A stretch of 64,000 nucleotides of DNA from HGM12713 sp045593725 (lineage in GTDB: Bacteria > Bacillota > Clostridia > Oscillospirales > CAG-272): NCBI GenBank assembly GCA_045593725.1, contig JAZNXE010000008.1, positions 1-64,000 on the forward strand, given 5' to 3'. Positions 1-8,106 of the stretch are shown one piece after another (within the stretch, counting starts at the first letter, position 1; each line of letters begins with the position of its first letter). The notes under the pieces were generated by a model, which had not been told where the DNA came from, ran no database searches, and saw only the letters and a program-made list of their open reading frames with translations. The position numbers were made by a program, and so were the translations under genes.

Positions 1-61
1 CTTTTACAATCCCTCCGACATTTTCTTGCGAAAATGCCACCTCCCTTTACACAAGGGAGGC
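1..61. repeat. Right half of a dispersed palindromic repeat, cut by the window edge
   Basis: This stretch matches the right arm of the complete element at 24770..24891. Both have a pyrimidine-rich CAATCCCTCC block, a small hairpin, and the terminal inverted repeat CCTCCCTT-TACAC-AAGGGAGG. The small hairpin differs in sequence between copies (stem ATTTTC/GAAAAT here, CACGC/GCGTG in the other copy) but stays paired. The left arm lies outside the window. It contains no gene and is probably a non-autonomous dispersed repeat. Confidence 0.75.
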
Positions 62-173
62 TCATGGTGAAACCCGTTTACGGGTAGCAAGTATCCATTG
101 CATGGCTGGCAGGCCAATAAAAGCGCACTTGTGCGCAGCCAGTAGTATTAGGGCTATGTCCGAAAATGAAATA
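62..173. other. Hairpin-rich noncoding stretch after dinB
   Basis: Several short inverted repeats lie in a row: ACCCG/CGGGT (71-85), an outer GGCTG/CAGCC (104-108 with 136-140), and within it GCGCAC/GTGCGC (123-136). No convincing gene is seen. It could be part of, or a neighbour of, the palindromic repeat at the window edge. Confidence 0.4.
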
Positions 174-192
174 CCCCCCGTTATACGGGGGG
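174..192 (-). terminator. Terminator-like hairpin after dinB
   Basis: CCCCCCG-TTATA-CGGGGGG is a 7-bp GC stem just past the dinB stop codon. On the minus strand it is followed by a T-rich tail. Confidence 0.65.
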
Positions 193-196
193 ATAT

Positions 197-1435
197 TTAT
201 TTTTGGTTTTCATTATCCATTTGCGACTTGTGCTTTGTTCCTATCCGTATAGAAGTACCGTAAGCTCCGCGAGTAATGGTATCGACTCCAAATTTATTTC
301 TGATATCGTCTAAAGCCTTATCTGCGGCTCTTGCCTTCTCTTTTCCGTTGTCCTCAAAAAAAGATATTTGTGCTTCCTCTTCACAGGTCACGTTAGTCAA
401 GGAAATCCCCAAAAGTCTAAGAGGAGTACGTTTATCCCAAAGCTCATTAAAAAGTTGCTTGCACAGCTTAAACACCTCGGCGGTTATATCTGTTGCTTCT
501 GTAAGTCTTCGTTGATGTGAGCGGTCCTTGAAATCATTTCCTCTTATAGTGACACCTACACAATAGGCTCTCGCTCCATCTGCTCTCATTCGAGCTGTTG
601 TGGTATCTGACAAAGCCAACAAAATCCTATAAGCATCCTCTGTATTAGTAATGTCGTTTTCAAGCGTAGTGGAATTACTATATCCTTTTGCTTTTTCAGG
701 TGTATCGGTTACGGGGCTATCATCTATTCCGTTGGCAAATAAGTGAAGCTGTTCTCCAAGCTTTGTTCCAACCAATGATTTGAGAATCCGCACGTCAAAT
801 CCCGCCAGCTCTCCAACGGTTTTAATACACGCTCGTTCAAGCTTATCCGCGGTAGAAGCTCCAACTGTAAACAGCTCTCTAACAGGGAGCTTCCACAGCT
901 TATCCCGTATTTCGTGTTCGAAAAGCGTATGCACCTTATCGGGCTTTTCAAAATCGCTTGCCATCTTTGCCAAAAGCTTATTTGAGCCTATGCCTATATT
1001 AACGGTAAAGCCCAGCTTTTCTTTTATATCTTCACGTATTTTATTAGCGACTGCTAAGGGTTCTGGATATATTCTCTCGGTTCCGCTCATATCAAGAAAG
1101 CATTCATCAATAGAATACTTCTCTACAACAGGAGCATATTCACGGCATATATCCATAAATGCCGCAGAACAGCTCTCATATAACCTGAAATCAGGTCGCA
1201 CCAGATAAAGCTCCGGACATTTTCTGAGCGCTAATGCTACCGGCTCACCTGTTTTAATTCCGTATTTTTTGGCGGGTATAGATTTAGCTAATATAACTCC
1301 CGTTCTCTTATCTCTGTCGCCGCCTACAGCAGATGGGATAAGTCTTATATCCTCCTTTCCCTGACGGACTCGCTTAGCCGCTTCCCACGACAAAAAAGCG
1401 CTATTAACGTCAACGTGAAAAATTAAGCGTTTCAA
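197..1435 (-). CDS. dinB: DNA polymerase IV (Y-family, DinB)
   Basis: Error-prone translesion polymerase that extends past damaged or stalled template. At 412 aa it is normal to slightly long. The Y-family catalytic carboxylates are visible: D9 in FHVDVNSAF and D110/E111 in SIDECFLD. A helix-hairpin-helix/thumb region follows around residues 175-215, then the little-finger domain from about 245. QISFF at 356-360 fits a beta-clamp binding motif, although the family usually carries it at the extreme C-terminus. The tail after about 395 is charged and probably disordered. The gene stands alone with a terminator after it. No LexA box was identified, so SOS control is not shown. Confidence 0.95.
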   Translation of the reverse strand: MKRLIFHVDVNSAFLSWEAAKRVRQGKEDIRLIPSAVGGDRDKRTGVILAKSIPAKKYGIKTGEPVALALRKCPELYLVRPDFRLYESCSAAFMDICREYAPVVEKYSIDECFLDMSGTERIYPEPLAVANKIREDIKEKLGFTVNIGIGSNKLLAKMASDFEKPDKVHTLFEHEIRDKLWKLPVRELFTVGASTADKLERACIKTVGELAGFDVRILKSLVGTKLGEQLHLFANGIDDSPVTDTPEKAKGYSNSTTLENDITNTEDAYRILLALSDTTTARMRADGARAYCVGVTIRGNDFKDRSHQRRLTEATDITAEVFKLCKQLFNELWDKRTPLRLLGISLTNVTCEEEAQISFFEDNGKEKARAADKALDDIRNKFGVDTITRGAYGTSIRIGTKHKSQMDNENQK

Positions 1436-1493
1436 ATCATCACCTCTTGATTATTTAGTAGGCTTCTCTATGTTCTCCATTGTTTAAATCAAT

Positions 1494-1528
1494 GTGACAA
1501 AAAACGAGGTTGCATACGCAACCTCGTT
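1494..1528 (-). terminator. Rho-independent terminator of the ABC ATPase gene
   Basis: An 11-bp perfect stem, AACGAGGTTGC/GCAACCTCGTT, with a 4-base loop, followed on the minus strand by TTTTTT. It sits about 10 bases past the stop codon. Confidence 0.9.
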
Positions 1529-1538
1529 ATATTTTACA

Positions 1539-2666
1539 TTAGTGGAGCACACAACGCTCTGTATCCTTGTCAAAGATATGGAATCTGGACATATCAACAG
1601 CAACCTTGATCTTATCTCCTGCTCTGGACTGAGAACGTGAAGAAACACGAGCGATAAGAGATGTAGGCTCGTTCTCGGGGTCACCGACCTTAAGATAAAG
1701 ATATATCTCGGCACCCATAAGCTCTGTAACGTCAACGTTAACCTCAAATGAGTACTCGGGATTAGCTTTAACCGTAGCTTCAACATCAGAAAGAGCCTCG
1801 GGACGAAGACCAACAACAACCTCCTGTCCAATGTAATCAGCAAGCTCGGGAGCGTTTGCTTTGTCCGCGGGAAGCTTAAGCGATACCTGCTGGAATTCAA
1901 AGTAAACACCGTCACCCTTCTTAACAAGCTTTCCGTTGATGAAGTTCATCTGAGGAGTTCCGATAAAGCCCGCAACGAATATATTGCAAGGAGAATCGTA
2001 AAGAACCTGAGGTGTATCAACCTGCTGAATAAGACCGTCCTTCATAACAACGATTCTGGTAGCCATGGTCATAGCCTCTACCTGGTCGTGGGTTACATAT
2101 ACGAAGGTAGTTCCAACACGCTTATGAAGCTTTGTAAGCTCGGTTCTCATGGCTGCACGGAGCTTTGCGTCAAGGTTAGAAAGAGGCTCGTCAAGCAAGA
2201 ATACCTTGGGTTCACGAACGATAGCTCTACCCAGCGCAACACGCTGCTTCTGACCACCTGACAAAGCCTTGGGCTTTCTGTCGAGAAGGTGGCTTATATC
2301 AAGTATTCTTGCTGCTTCCTCAACAAGACGCTTGATCTTTTCCTTAGGTACTTTATTGAGTTTAAGTCCAAAGGACATATTTTCAAAAACAGACATATGA
2401 GGATAAAGAGCGTAGTTCTGGAAAACCATCGCGATCTCTCTGTCCTTAGGTGCTACATCGTTAACGAGTCTGTCGCCGATGAAAAGCTCTCCCTCGGATA
2501 TCTCCTCAAGTCCTGCTATCATACGAAGGGTGGTTGTCTTACCACATCCAGAAGGACCTACGAGCACAAGAAATTCCTTGTCCTTGACCTCGAGGTTAAA
2601 ATCCGAAACGGCGGTTACTCCACCGGGATACTTCTTATAAATGTGTCTAAGAGATAAGCTTGCCAT
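1539..2666 (-). CDS. Sugar ABC transporter ATP-binding protein (MsmX/UgpC type)
   Basis: Nucleotide-binding subunit that powers carbohydrate import. Walker A GPSGCGKTT is at 37-45, the Q-loop at about 83, the ABC signature LSGGQ at 135-139 and Walker B LLDE at 157-160. A C-terminal regulatory TOBE/MalK-like region runs from about 240 to 375. The length of 375 aa is typical of MsmX/UgpC/MalK ATPases. No permease or binding protein is adjacent. That fits the MsmX habit of a single orphan ATPase serving several sugar transporters, but which ones cannot be read here. The start is ATG with AGGAGG upstream. Confidence 0.93.
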   Translation of the reverse strand: MASLSLRHIYKKYPGGVTAVSDFNLEVKDKEFLVLVGPSGCGKTTTLRMIAGLEEISEGELFIGDRLVNDVAPKDREIAMVFQNYALYPHMSVFENMSFGLKLNKVPKEKIKRLVEEAARILDISHLLDRKPKALSGGQKQRVALGRAIVREPKVFLLDEPLSNLDAKLRAAMRTELTKLHKRVGTTFVYVTHDQVEAMTMATRIVVMKDGLIQQVDTPQVLYDSPCNIFVAGFIGTPQMNFINGKLVKKGDGVYFEFQQVSLKLPADKANAPELADYIGQEVVVGLRPEALSDVEATVKANPEYSFEVNVDVTELMGAEIYLYLKVGDPENEPTSLIARVSSRSQSRAGDKIKVAVDMSRFHIFDKDTERCVLH

Positions 2667-2844
2667 ATTTTTGAGCCTCCTGAAATTATTACGAAGTTAG
2701 GTAATAATACTTGTCTATATACCGTATTATATTATACCAAATTTTTACGAAAAATGGAAGCGGATAAATCCCCAAAATTTCATCTTTTTATTTGTGCAAA
2801 ATAGACAAAATTCCTATAAAAAGCCGTATTTGAGGTCTTTTTTG

Positions 2845-5010
2845 TTAACATTGCTTTCCTTTTTTCATTGAAAGTGCTATTCTCTTTTTCTTTATATCCA
2901 CAGAAAGAACACGCACCTCTACCCTATCTCCTACCGATACTATCTCGGACGGATGCTTTACAAATCGGTCGGCAAGCTCAGAGATATGAACAAGTCCGTC
3001 CTGATGTACTCCAATATCAACGAATGCGCCGAAATCAATTACGTTTCTTACAGTTCCCTGAAGGACCATATCGGGCTTAAGGTCCTCAATGCCCATTACG
3101 TCCTGACGGAGCATAGGCGGCTCAAGGCTATCTCTTATATCTCTTCCCGGCTTAAGAAGCTCTGAAACTATATCATGCAGAGTAGGCGCGCCAACCCCGC
3201 ATTCCTCGCATACCCTTGCGCTTCCGTATGCCTTTATTTTTTCGGGTAGCTCAGCAAGCTTTCCTTCTGCTACATCCTTTTCCGAGTACCCAAACATAGT
3301 CAGCAGCTTATGCGCCGCCTCGTAGGATTCGGGGTGTACGCCAGTATTATCCAGAATCTCCTTGGAGTGAGGGACGCGCAAAAATCCCGCGCACTGCTCA
3401 AAGGCCTTTGCTCCTATTCTCGGCACCTTAAGGATAGCGTTTCTTGATTTGAACTCTCCGTTCTCTTCTCTGTATTTTACAATATTCTTTGCGCTGGTCA
3501 TATTTATTCCCGAAATGTAAGACAGCAAGGAATAGGATGCAGTATTGAGGTCAACTCCTACCGAGTTTACGCAATCCTCAACAACACCCTGCAAGGCTCC
3601 GTCAAGCCTTGCGGGCTTCATATCGTGCTGATACTGCCCCACGCCGATAGACTTAGGGTCTATTTTTACAAGCTCCGCAAGGGGGTCCTGCAATCGTCTT
3701 GCTATGGATACTGCTGAACGTTGCATTACGTCGAACTCGGGGAATTCTTCAGCGGCGAGCTTGGAAGCCGAATAAACAGATGCTCCCGCCTCGCTTATAA
3801 TAATATATTTACAGTCGTAATTAACGTCCTTGAGGGTATCAGCTATAAATATCTCGCTCTCTCTGGATGCTGTTCCGTTTCCGATAGCTACAACGTCCAC
3901 GTGATACTTTTCTACCATATTCTTTATGATTTTTGCCGCTTCCTCGGTCTTGAACCTCGACTTTGTAGTGGGATATACCACAGCCGTATCAAGCACCTTT
4001 CCTGTCTTGTCCACCACGGCGGTCTTGCATCCGTTTATATATCCGGGGTCGAAGCCAAGCACCGTTTTCCCCTTAAGAGGAGATTGCATAAGCAAATGCT
4101 TAAGGTTATCGGCAAAGAGCTTTATCGCGCCCTCACTTGCGGTGTCAAAAAGGTCGTTGCGTACCTCTCTTTCTATTGAGGGGGCAATAAGTCTGTCATA
4201 GCTGTCTATAACGGCTGCCTCAACGTATTTCGAGGCAGGGCTTCTAAGATTTGTTATCATCTCTGTGCAAAGATAATTAAGGATAATTCCCTTTTCAACG
4301 CTTACGCTTACCTTAAGTATCTCTTCCTTCTCCCCGCGGTTTATGGCAAGAACTCTGTGGGCGGGAATTTTGGAAATAAGCTCCGAATGGTCGTAATACA
4401 TTGAATATACAGTATCCTCTTCGGTATTGCTTTTTGTGGTTATAAAGCCCGTATCAAAGGTTATCTTTCTTACCGTCTTACGGAAATCGGCATTATCCGA
4501 TATGCTTTCCGCTATAATATCACAAGCTCCCGTGATAGCATCCTTCGCACTTTCTACCTGCTTCTCCTCGCTAACAAAGCTCTCGGCTTGCTCCTCAATA
4601 GAAGGTATATAAGAGTCCTCCTGAGCCAAAATAAGCTCCGCTAAAGGCTCAAGACCCTTCTCTCGCGCCACCGACGCTCTGGTCTTTCTATGAGGGCGGA
4701 AGGGACGGTAAATGTCATCTACCTCGGTTATGGTCTGAGCCTTGTCAATAGCATCTGCTATTTCGTCGGTCATCTTTCCCATCTCGGTTATAAGATTTCT
4801 TACCTCTTCCTTTCTCTTCTCTATGTTACGCAGATAAGTAAGTCTGTCATCAAGTTCGCGGAGTATGTTGTCGTCAAGGCTTCCCGTTTCCTCCTTGCGG
4901 TAGCGGGCAATAAACGGAATAGTATTTCCGTCGTCAATAAGAGCAACCGTTTTCTCTACTTGCTCCTGCTTTATATTAAATTCCTCTGCTAATCTTTTAA
5001 TAATGTCCAT
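2845..5010 (-). CDS. tex: Tex-family S1 RNA-binding protein
   Basis: Cytoplasmic nucleic-acid-binding protein of the Tex/Spt6-like family, linked to transcription and RNA handling. The order is the N-terminal Tex helical region, a YqgF/RNase H-like fold starting near the KTVLGFDPGYINGCKTA segment (about 314-330), helix-hairpin-helix repeats around 495-560, and a C-terminal S1 domain about 646-717 (GTVRNVIDFGAFVDIG). The length of 721 aa is standard. It lies 14 bases downstream of the pseudouridine synthase and is probably co-transcribed with it. The biochemical role in this organism is unknown. Confidence 0.95.
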   Translation of the reverse strand: MDIIKRLAEEFNIKQEQVEKTVALIDDGNTIPFIARYRKEETGSLDDNILRELDDRLTYLRNIEKRKEEVRNLITEMGKMTDEIADAIDKAQTITEVDDIYRPFRPHRKTRASVAREKGLEPLAELILAQEDSYIPSIEEQAESFVSEEKQVESAKDAITGACDIIAESISDNADFRKTVRKITFDTGFITTKSNTEEDTVYSMYYDHSELISKIPAHRVLAINRGEKEEILKVSVSVEKGIILNYLCTEMITNLRSPASKYVEAAVIDSYDRLIAPSIEREVRNDLFDTASEGAIKLFADNLKHLLMQSPLKGKTVLGFDPGYINGCKTAVVDKTGKVLDTAVVYPTTKSRFKTEEAAKIIKNMVEKYHVDVVAIGNGTASRESEIFIADTLKDVNYDCKYIIISEAGASVYSASKLAAEEFPEFDVMQRSAVSIARRLQDPLAELVKIDPKSIGVGQYQHDMKPARLDGALQGVVEDCVNSVGVDLNTASYSLLSYISGINMTSAKNIVKYREENGEFKSRNAILKVPRIGAKAFEQCAGFLRVPHSKEILDNTGVHPESYEAAHKLLTMFGYSEKDVAEGKLAELPEKIKAYGSARVCEECGVGAPTLHDIVSELLKPGRDIRDSLEPPMLRQDVMGIEDLKPDMVLQGTVRNVIDFGAFVDIGVHQDGLVHISELADRFVKHPSEIVSVGDRVEVRVLSVDIKKKRIALSMKKGKQC

Positions 5011-5024
5011 AGATAAATCTCCGT

Positions 5025-5753
5025 TTATAAGCTTTCTTTAATCGTTTGTCTGTGCGCCTTTAGGGCGTTTATCTCATCCTCGGTAAGATATCTCCACTGT
5101 CCTCTCTCAAGCGTACCGTCAAGAGTGAGAGGCCCGAAGGTAATCCTTTCAAGATAGGTTATTTTATTATTCAAGGAAGCAAGCATCCGCTTTATCTGGT
5201 GATATTTTCCCTCTGTAAGAGTTATAATACCCTCGCTTCCATCGCCGTAAAGCTCTATATGAGCGGGTAGGGTTTCGTAGCCGTCATCAAGTACAAGCCC
5301 GTTCTCAAAGCGTTTTGCCTCCTCTGGAGTCAATGGATGCTCTGCTTTAAAGCTATATTTTTTACTCACATGGCTTTTAGGCGAGAGCAGCTCGTGAGCC
5401 AGCTCTCCGTTATCGGTAAGCAAAACCAGCCCAAGAGTGTTCTTATCAAGCCTTCCGCAAGGAAACATTCTGTCGTTTCTGACATCGGGTGGAAGAAGGT
5501 CAAGCACGGTTACGTCACGTCCGTCCTCGGTGGCACTTACCACTCCCTCGGGCTTGTTGAGCATAATATAGTTATATTCTCTGTAAATGACCTCTTTGCC
5601 GAAATAAGCAATAATATCGGTATTGGGGTCCACCTGCATATCCCCGCTTTTTGCCACGCTTCCGTTTACCGTAACGCTTCTGCCGCGGATTGCCTTCTTA
5701 GCGTCCGACCTTGAGCAGCAACCGCACAGCCCCAAAAATTTATCAAGCCTCAT
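5025..5753 (-). CDS. Ribosomal small-subunit-type pseudouridine synthase (RsuA/RluB family)
   Basis: Converts a uridine in rRNA to pseudouridine. An N-terminal S4 RNA-binding domain (about 1-48) is followed by the catalytic domain. The motif GRLDKNTLG contains the catalytic Asp103. At 242 aa it resembles RsuA, but the exact target base cannot be assigned. Its SD (AAGAGG) overlaps the end of the small membrane-peptide gene 9 bases upstream, suggesting coupled translation. Confidence 0.9.
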   Translation of the reverse strand: MRLDKFLGLCGCCSRSDAKKAIRGRSVTVNGSVAKSGDMQVDPNTDIIAYFGKEVIYREYNYIMLNKPEGVVSATEDGRDVTVLDLLPPDVRNDRMFPCGRLDKNTLGLVLLTDNGELAHELLSPKSHVSKKYSFKAEHPLTPEEAKRFENGLVLDDGYETLPAHIELYGDGSEGIITLTEGKYHQIKRMLASLNNKITYLERITFGPLTLDGTLERGQWRYLTEDEINALKAHRQTIKESL

Positions 5754-5762
5754 TTTTACCTC

Positions 5763-5870
5763 TTATAGAAATATCCAGAATGCTGTCAGCATAATAAGCG
5801 CAATCGCGCCAACAACGTAAAGTCCCACGAAAAAGCCCTTAAAAAAGTCTTTTCTTTTATTTTCTTTCAT
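5763..5870 (-). CDS. 35-residue single-pass membrane peptide
   Basis: A small open frame between the EamA transporter gene and the pseudouridine synthase gene. Residues 1-11 are strongly basic and polar (MKENKRKDFFK), then a hydrophobic helix about 13-35 runs to the end (GFFVGLYVVGAIALIM and on). A near-perfect Shine-Dalgarno, GAGGAGGTG, sits about 8 bases before the ATG, much better than chance. It begins 25 bases after the transporter stop and ends 9 bases before the next start, so it is probably in the same operon. I do not recognise the family; inner-membrane location with N-in topology is inferred from charge. Confidence 0.7.
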   Translation of the reverse strand: MKENKRKDFFKGFFVGLYVVGAIALIMLTAFWIFL

Positions 5871-5895
5871 AGTAACACCTCCTCGGTGTTAGCAT

Positions 5896-6813
5896 TTACA
5901 TCTGTTTTTCCAAGTATTCGGTGTCCCTGCCTTTTTTACTCTTAATTCTGACCTGAGTACAGAGGATTCCCAAAAACATAAACGCGCAGCCCAAATATCC
6001 TATGGCCGATATGGAATCTATGCCAAAGATAGCTCCGCCAATGGCGCTGAACGCCGATTCGGTAGATAGGATTATGACAGCGTAGGTAGGGTCTGCCTTC
6101 TTCTGTCCAACTACCTGTAGGGTATAAGCGCATCCGCTGGAAAGAACTCCGCAATAAAGTAGCGCCCATTTTGCGTCAAGCAGAGCTTGTACACTCACGT
6201 CCTCAAAGGCAAAGGCGCATATCATTCCCAAAACCGCGCATACGGCAAACTGCCCCCACGAATAGTGCAGAGAGCGCAGCCTTTTGCCAAAATGCTCGAT
6301 AAGCATTACGTGGGCGGTCCAGAAAAACGAACCAAAAAGCAACAGTAGCTCACCAAGTCCAAAGGCAATGCCCTCTCCGGGCTTATAGCAAAGCAAAAAC
6401 AGTCCGACAAAGGCAAACAGCGCGCCTATCCATACCTGTATTCCTGTCTTCTTTTTAAAAAGCACCAGATATACGAAGGGCACGAATATCATATAAAGTC
6501 CTGTTATAAAGCCCGATATACCCGCGCTGGCTGTTATCTCGATACCGAACTGCTGAAGGGTTATGGCGCAAAACAGCACGATTCCCGTTATTACAGATGC
6601 TTTTACTGTCAGCCTTCTTTCTGCTCTGTCGGTCCTTCCCCGCTCAAACAGTAAGACCACAGGCAAAAGTGATATTATTCCTATGGTAAACCTGAAGCCT
6701 ATCATAGTAAAAGAGCCTATATACTTAGTACCCTCCACCTGCGCAACAAAGGCAAAGCCCCATATTATTGCCGCCAAAAGGAGGGCGGTGTTTGACGTCC
6801 ATTTGCTTTTCAT
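5896..6813 (-). CDS. EamA/DMT-family permease
   Basis: A ten-helix inner-membrane transporter of the drug/metabolite superfamily, 305 aa, built of two five-helix EamA repeats (about 8-145 and 155-290). Members export or import small metabolites; the substrate cannot be told from sequence. The start codon overlaps the stop of the upstream gene by 4 bases (ATGA), so the two are translationally coupled. The C-terminus is a short basic tail (RIKSKKGRD). Confidence 0.88.
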   Translation of the reverse strand: MKSKWTSNTALLLAAIIWGFAFVAQVEGTKYIGSFTMIGFRFTIGIISLLPVVLLFERGRTDRAERRLTVKASVITGIVLFCAITLQQFGIEITASAGISGFITGLYMIFVPFVYLVLFKKKTGIQVWIGALFAFVGLFLLCYKPGEGIAFGLGELLLLFGSFFWTAHVMLIEHFGKRLRSLHYSWGQFAVCAVLGMICAFAFEDVSVQALLDAKWALLYCGVLSSGCAYTLQVVGQKKADPTYAVIILSTESAFSAIGGAIFGIDSISAIGYLGCAFMFLGILCTQVRIKSKKGRDTEYLEKQM

Positions 6814-7550
6814 TCTTCGGTCTTATCTCCGTCTGTATCAAGCACAGCAAAAGCCTTAAAGGCTTCTATCTCTTTGTCGTAATCCTCTTCCTTTTGCAAA
6901 TAACGCTTAACGTGTAAGCACAGCACCGTGTCGGCGGGAAGCACCTGAAGCGCGGGATTTGTATTATATATCTCGGTATCTCCAAGTTTTATTCCAAATC
7001 TGCTTACTGCTCCCTCGGGAGTATAACCCAATATTTCGCTTAAGTCGCAAAGTCTTTTAGAGTCGGCGTTACCGCCAAGCATGCTAAAGAGATATGGGTC
7101 TAAAAGCAGTATGGAGCTTTTATCGGTAGCAAGTAATGAGTCAAAGGTCTCCTGCTGTTCAACGATAAAGGCGCGGTCTATGTAAACCTTTGAGCCATCG
7201 GGATTTACTCCCTTCTCAGCCTCTTTTATCTGTTCCTCGGACATAATAAGATAGCTCAGGGCATTTGCGACCGCGCCATCTCCGAAGCTATCCCTAGGAA
7301 GCTCTTTAGATAATACTGTCCTTATATTAGCTGTTTTCTCCCCATCCAAATATACAGGTCCTGCATAGGTAACCGTAATATCGCTCTTTTCCTTTGTACA
7401 GCTTTGCGCGATGCAGATAACTGCCACTATCAAAAGAAATGCCGCTACTATGGTATGCCATTTATAGTGATACCAAAAATTATCGAGCCAGGTTAAAAAC
7501 CTGCCCTTTTCAATTACTATACCTTCGGTATATTGCTTTTCTTCTCTCAT
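6810..7550 (-). CDS. Membrane-anchored protein of unknown function
   Basis: A 246-aa protein with a short cytoplasmic N-terminus, one hydrophobic helix at about 33-51 (ATIVAAFLLIVAVICIAQS context), and a soluble domain outside. The acidic C-terminus ends in DTDGDKTEE. I do not recognise the family and see no catalytic motif. It is coupled by a 4-base overlap to the downstream EamA transporter, so a role alongside that transporter is possible but unproven. The start is ATG with GAGGAA upstream. Confidence 0.8.
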   Translation of the reverse strand: MREEKQYTEGIVIEKGRFLTWLDNFWYHYKWHTIVAAFLLIVAVICIAQSCTKEKSDITVTYAGPVYLDGEKTANIRTVLSKELPRDSFGDGAVANALSYLIMSEEQIKEAEKGVNPDGSKVYIDRAFIVEQQETFDSLLATDKSSILLLDPYLFSMLGGNADSKRLCDLSEILGYTPEGAVSRFGIKLGDTEIYNTNPALQVLPADTVLCLHVKRYLQKEEDYDKEIEAFKAFAVLDTDGDKTEE

Positions 7551-7564
7551 TTTTCAATTCCTCA

Positions 7565-7609
7565 AAACGCAACGTAGGGCTGTCACTAAAAGCGCGACAG
7601 TCCTACAAT
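7565..7609 (-). terminator. Terminator-like hairpin after greA
   Basis: GTAGGGCTGTC pairs with GACAGTCCTAC (one mismatch) around an 11-base loop, and flanking bases extend the stem. On the minus strand a short GTTTTG tract follows. It separates greA from the next gene. Confidence 0.6.
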
Positions 7610-7619
7610 GTCTTATTTC

Positions 7620-8087
7620 TTAAGCTTTAAAAACGTCCAAAATCTTTATTTCAACTACCTTGCCCTTGTTGGTGGTAGCCTGTACAACGTCGCCCTTCTT
7701 CTTGCCTATAAGAGCCGCGCCCACCGCCGAGCGGTCTGAAATCTTGTTTTCAAAGGGGTCTGCCTCGTTAGAGCCTACTATCTTGTACTCGCACTCTACG
7801 CCGTCACGGGTTATCCTTACGCCCGATCCAAGACCTACTGTGCCATTGTCGCTTTCTTCAACAACGATTGCGTGCTGGATAAGCTCCTCAAGCTCTTTTA
7901 TTCTTGTAAAGCACTTGGTCTGCTCATTCTTTGCCGCGTCGTACTCAGCGTTCTCCGAAAGGTCACCAAAGGAGCGCGCCTCTGCTATCGCTACCTTTAT
8001 CTCTTCCATTCTCACCTTTGTAAGGTACTCGTACTCCTCCTGAAGCTTCTTAAAGCCTTCTTTTGTATATTTCTGTTCTGCTGCCAT
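7620..8087 (-). CDS. greA: Transcription elongation factor GreA
   Basis: Rescues backtracked RNA polymerase by stimulating cleavage of the 3' end of the transcript. The N-terminal coiled coil (about 8-75) carries the acidic tip seen in the LSENAEYDAAKNEQ stretch. The C-terminal FKBP-like domain (about 82-155) follows. The length of 155 aa matches the family. The start is ATG behind AAAGGAG. It lies 19 bases downstream of the S41 protease gene and probably shares its transcript, ending at the hairpin at 7565. Confidence 0.95.
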   Translation of the reverse strand: MAAEQKYTKEGFKKLQEEYEYLTKVRMEEIKVAIAEARSFGDLSENAEYDAAKNEQTKCFTRIKELEELIQHAIVVEESDNGTVGLGSGVRITRDGVECEYKIVGSNEADPFENKISDRSAVGAALIGKKKGDVVQATTNKGKVVEIKILDVFKA

Positions 8088-8106
8088 TTTTTATGCTCCT
8101 TTGCTG

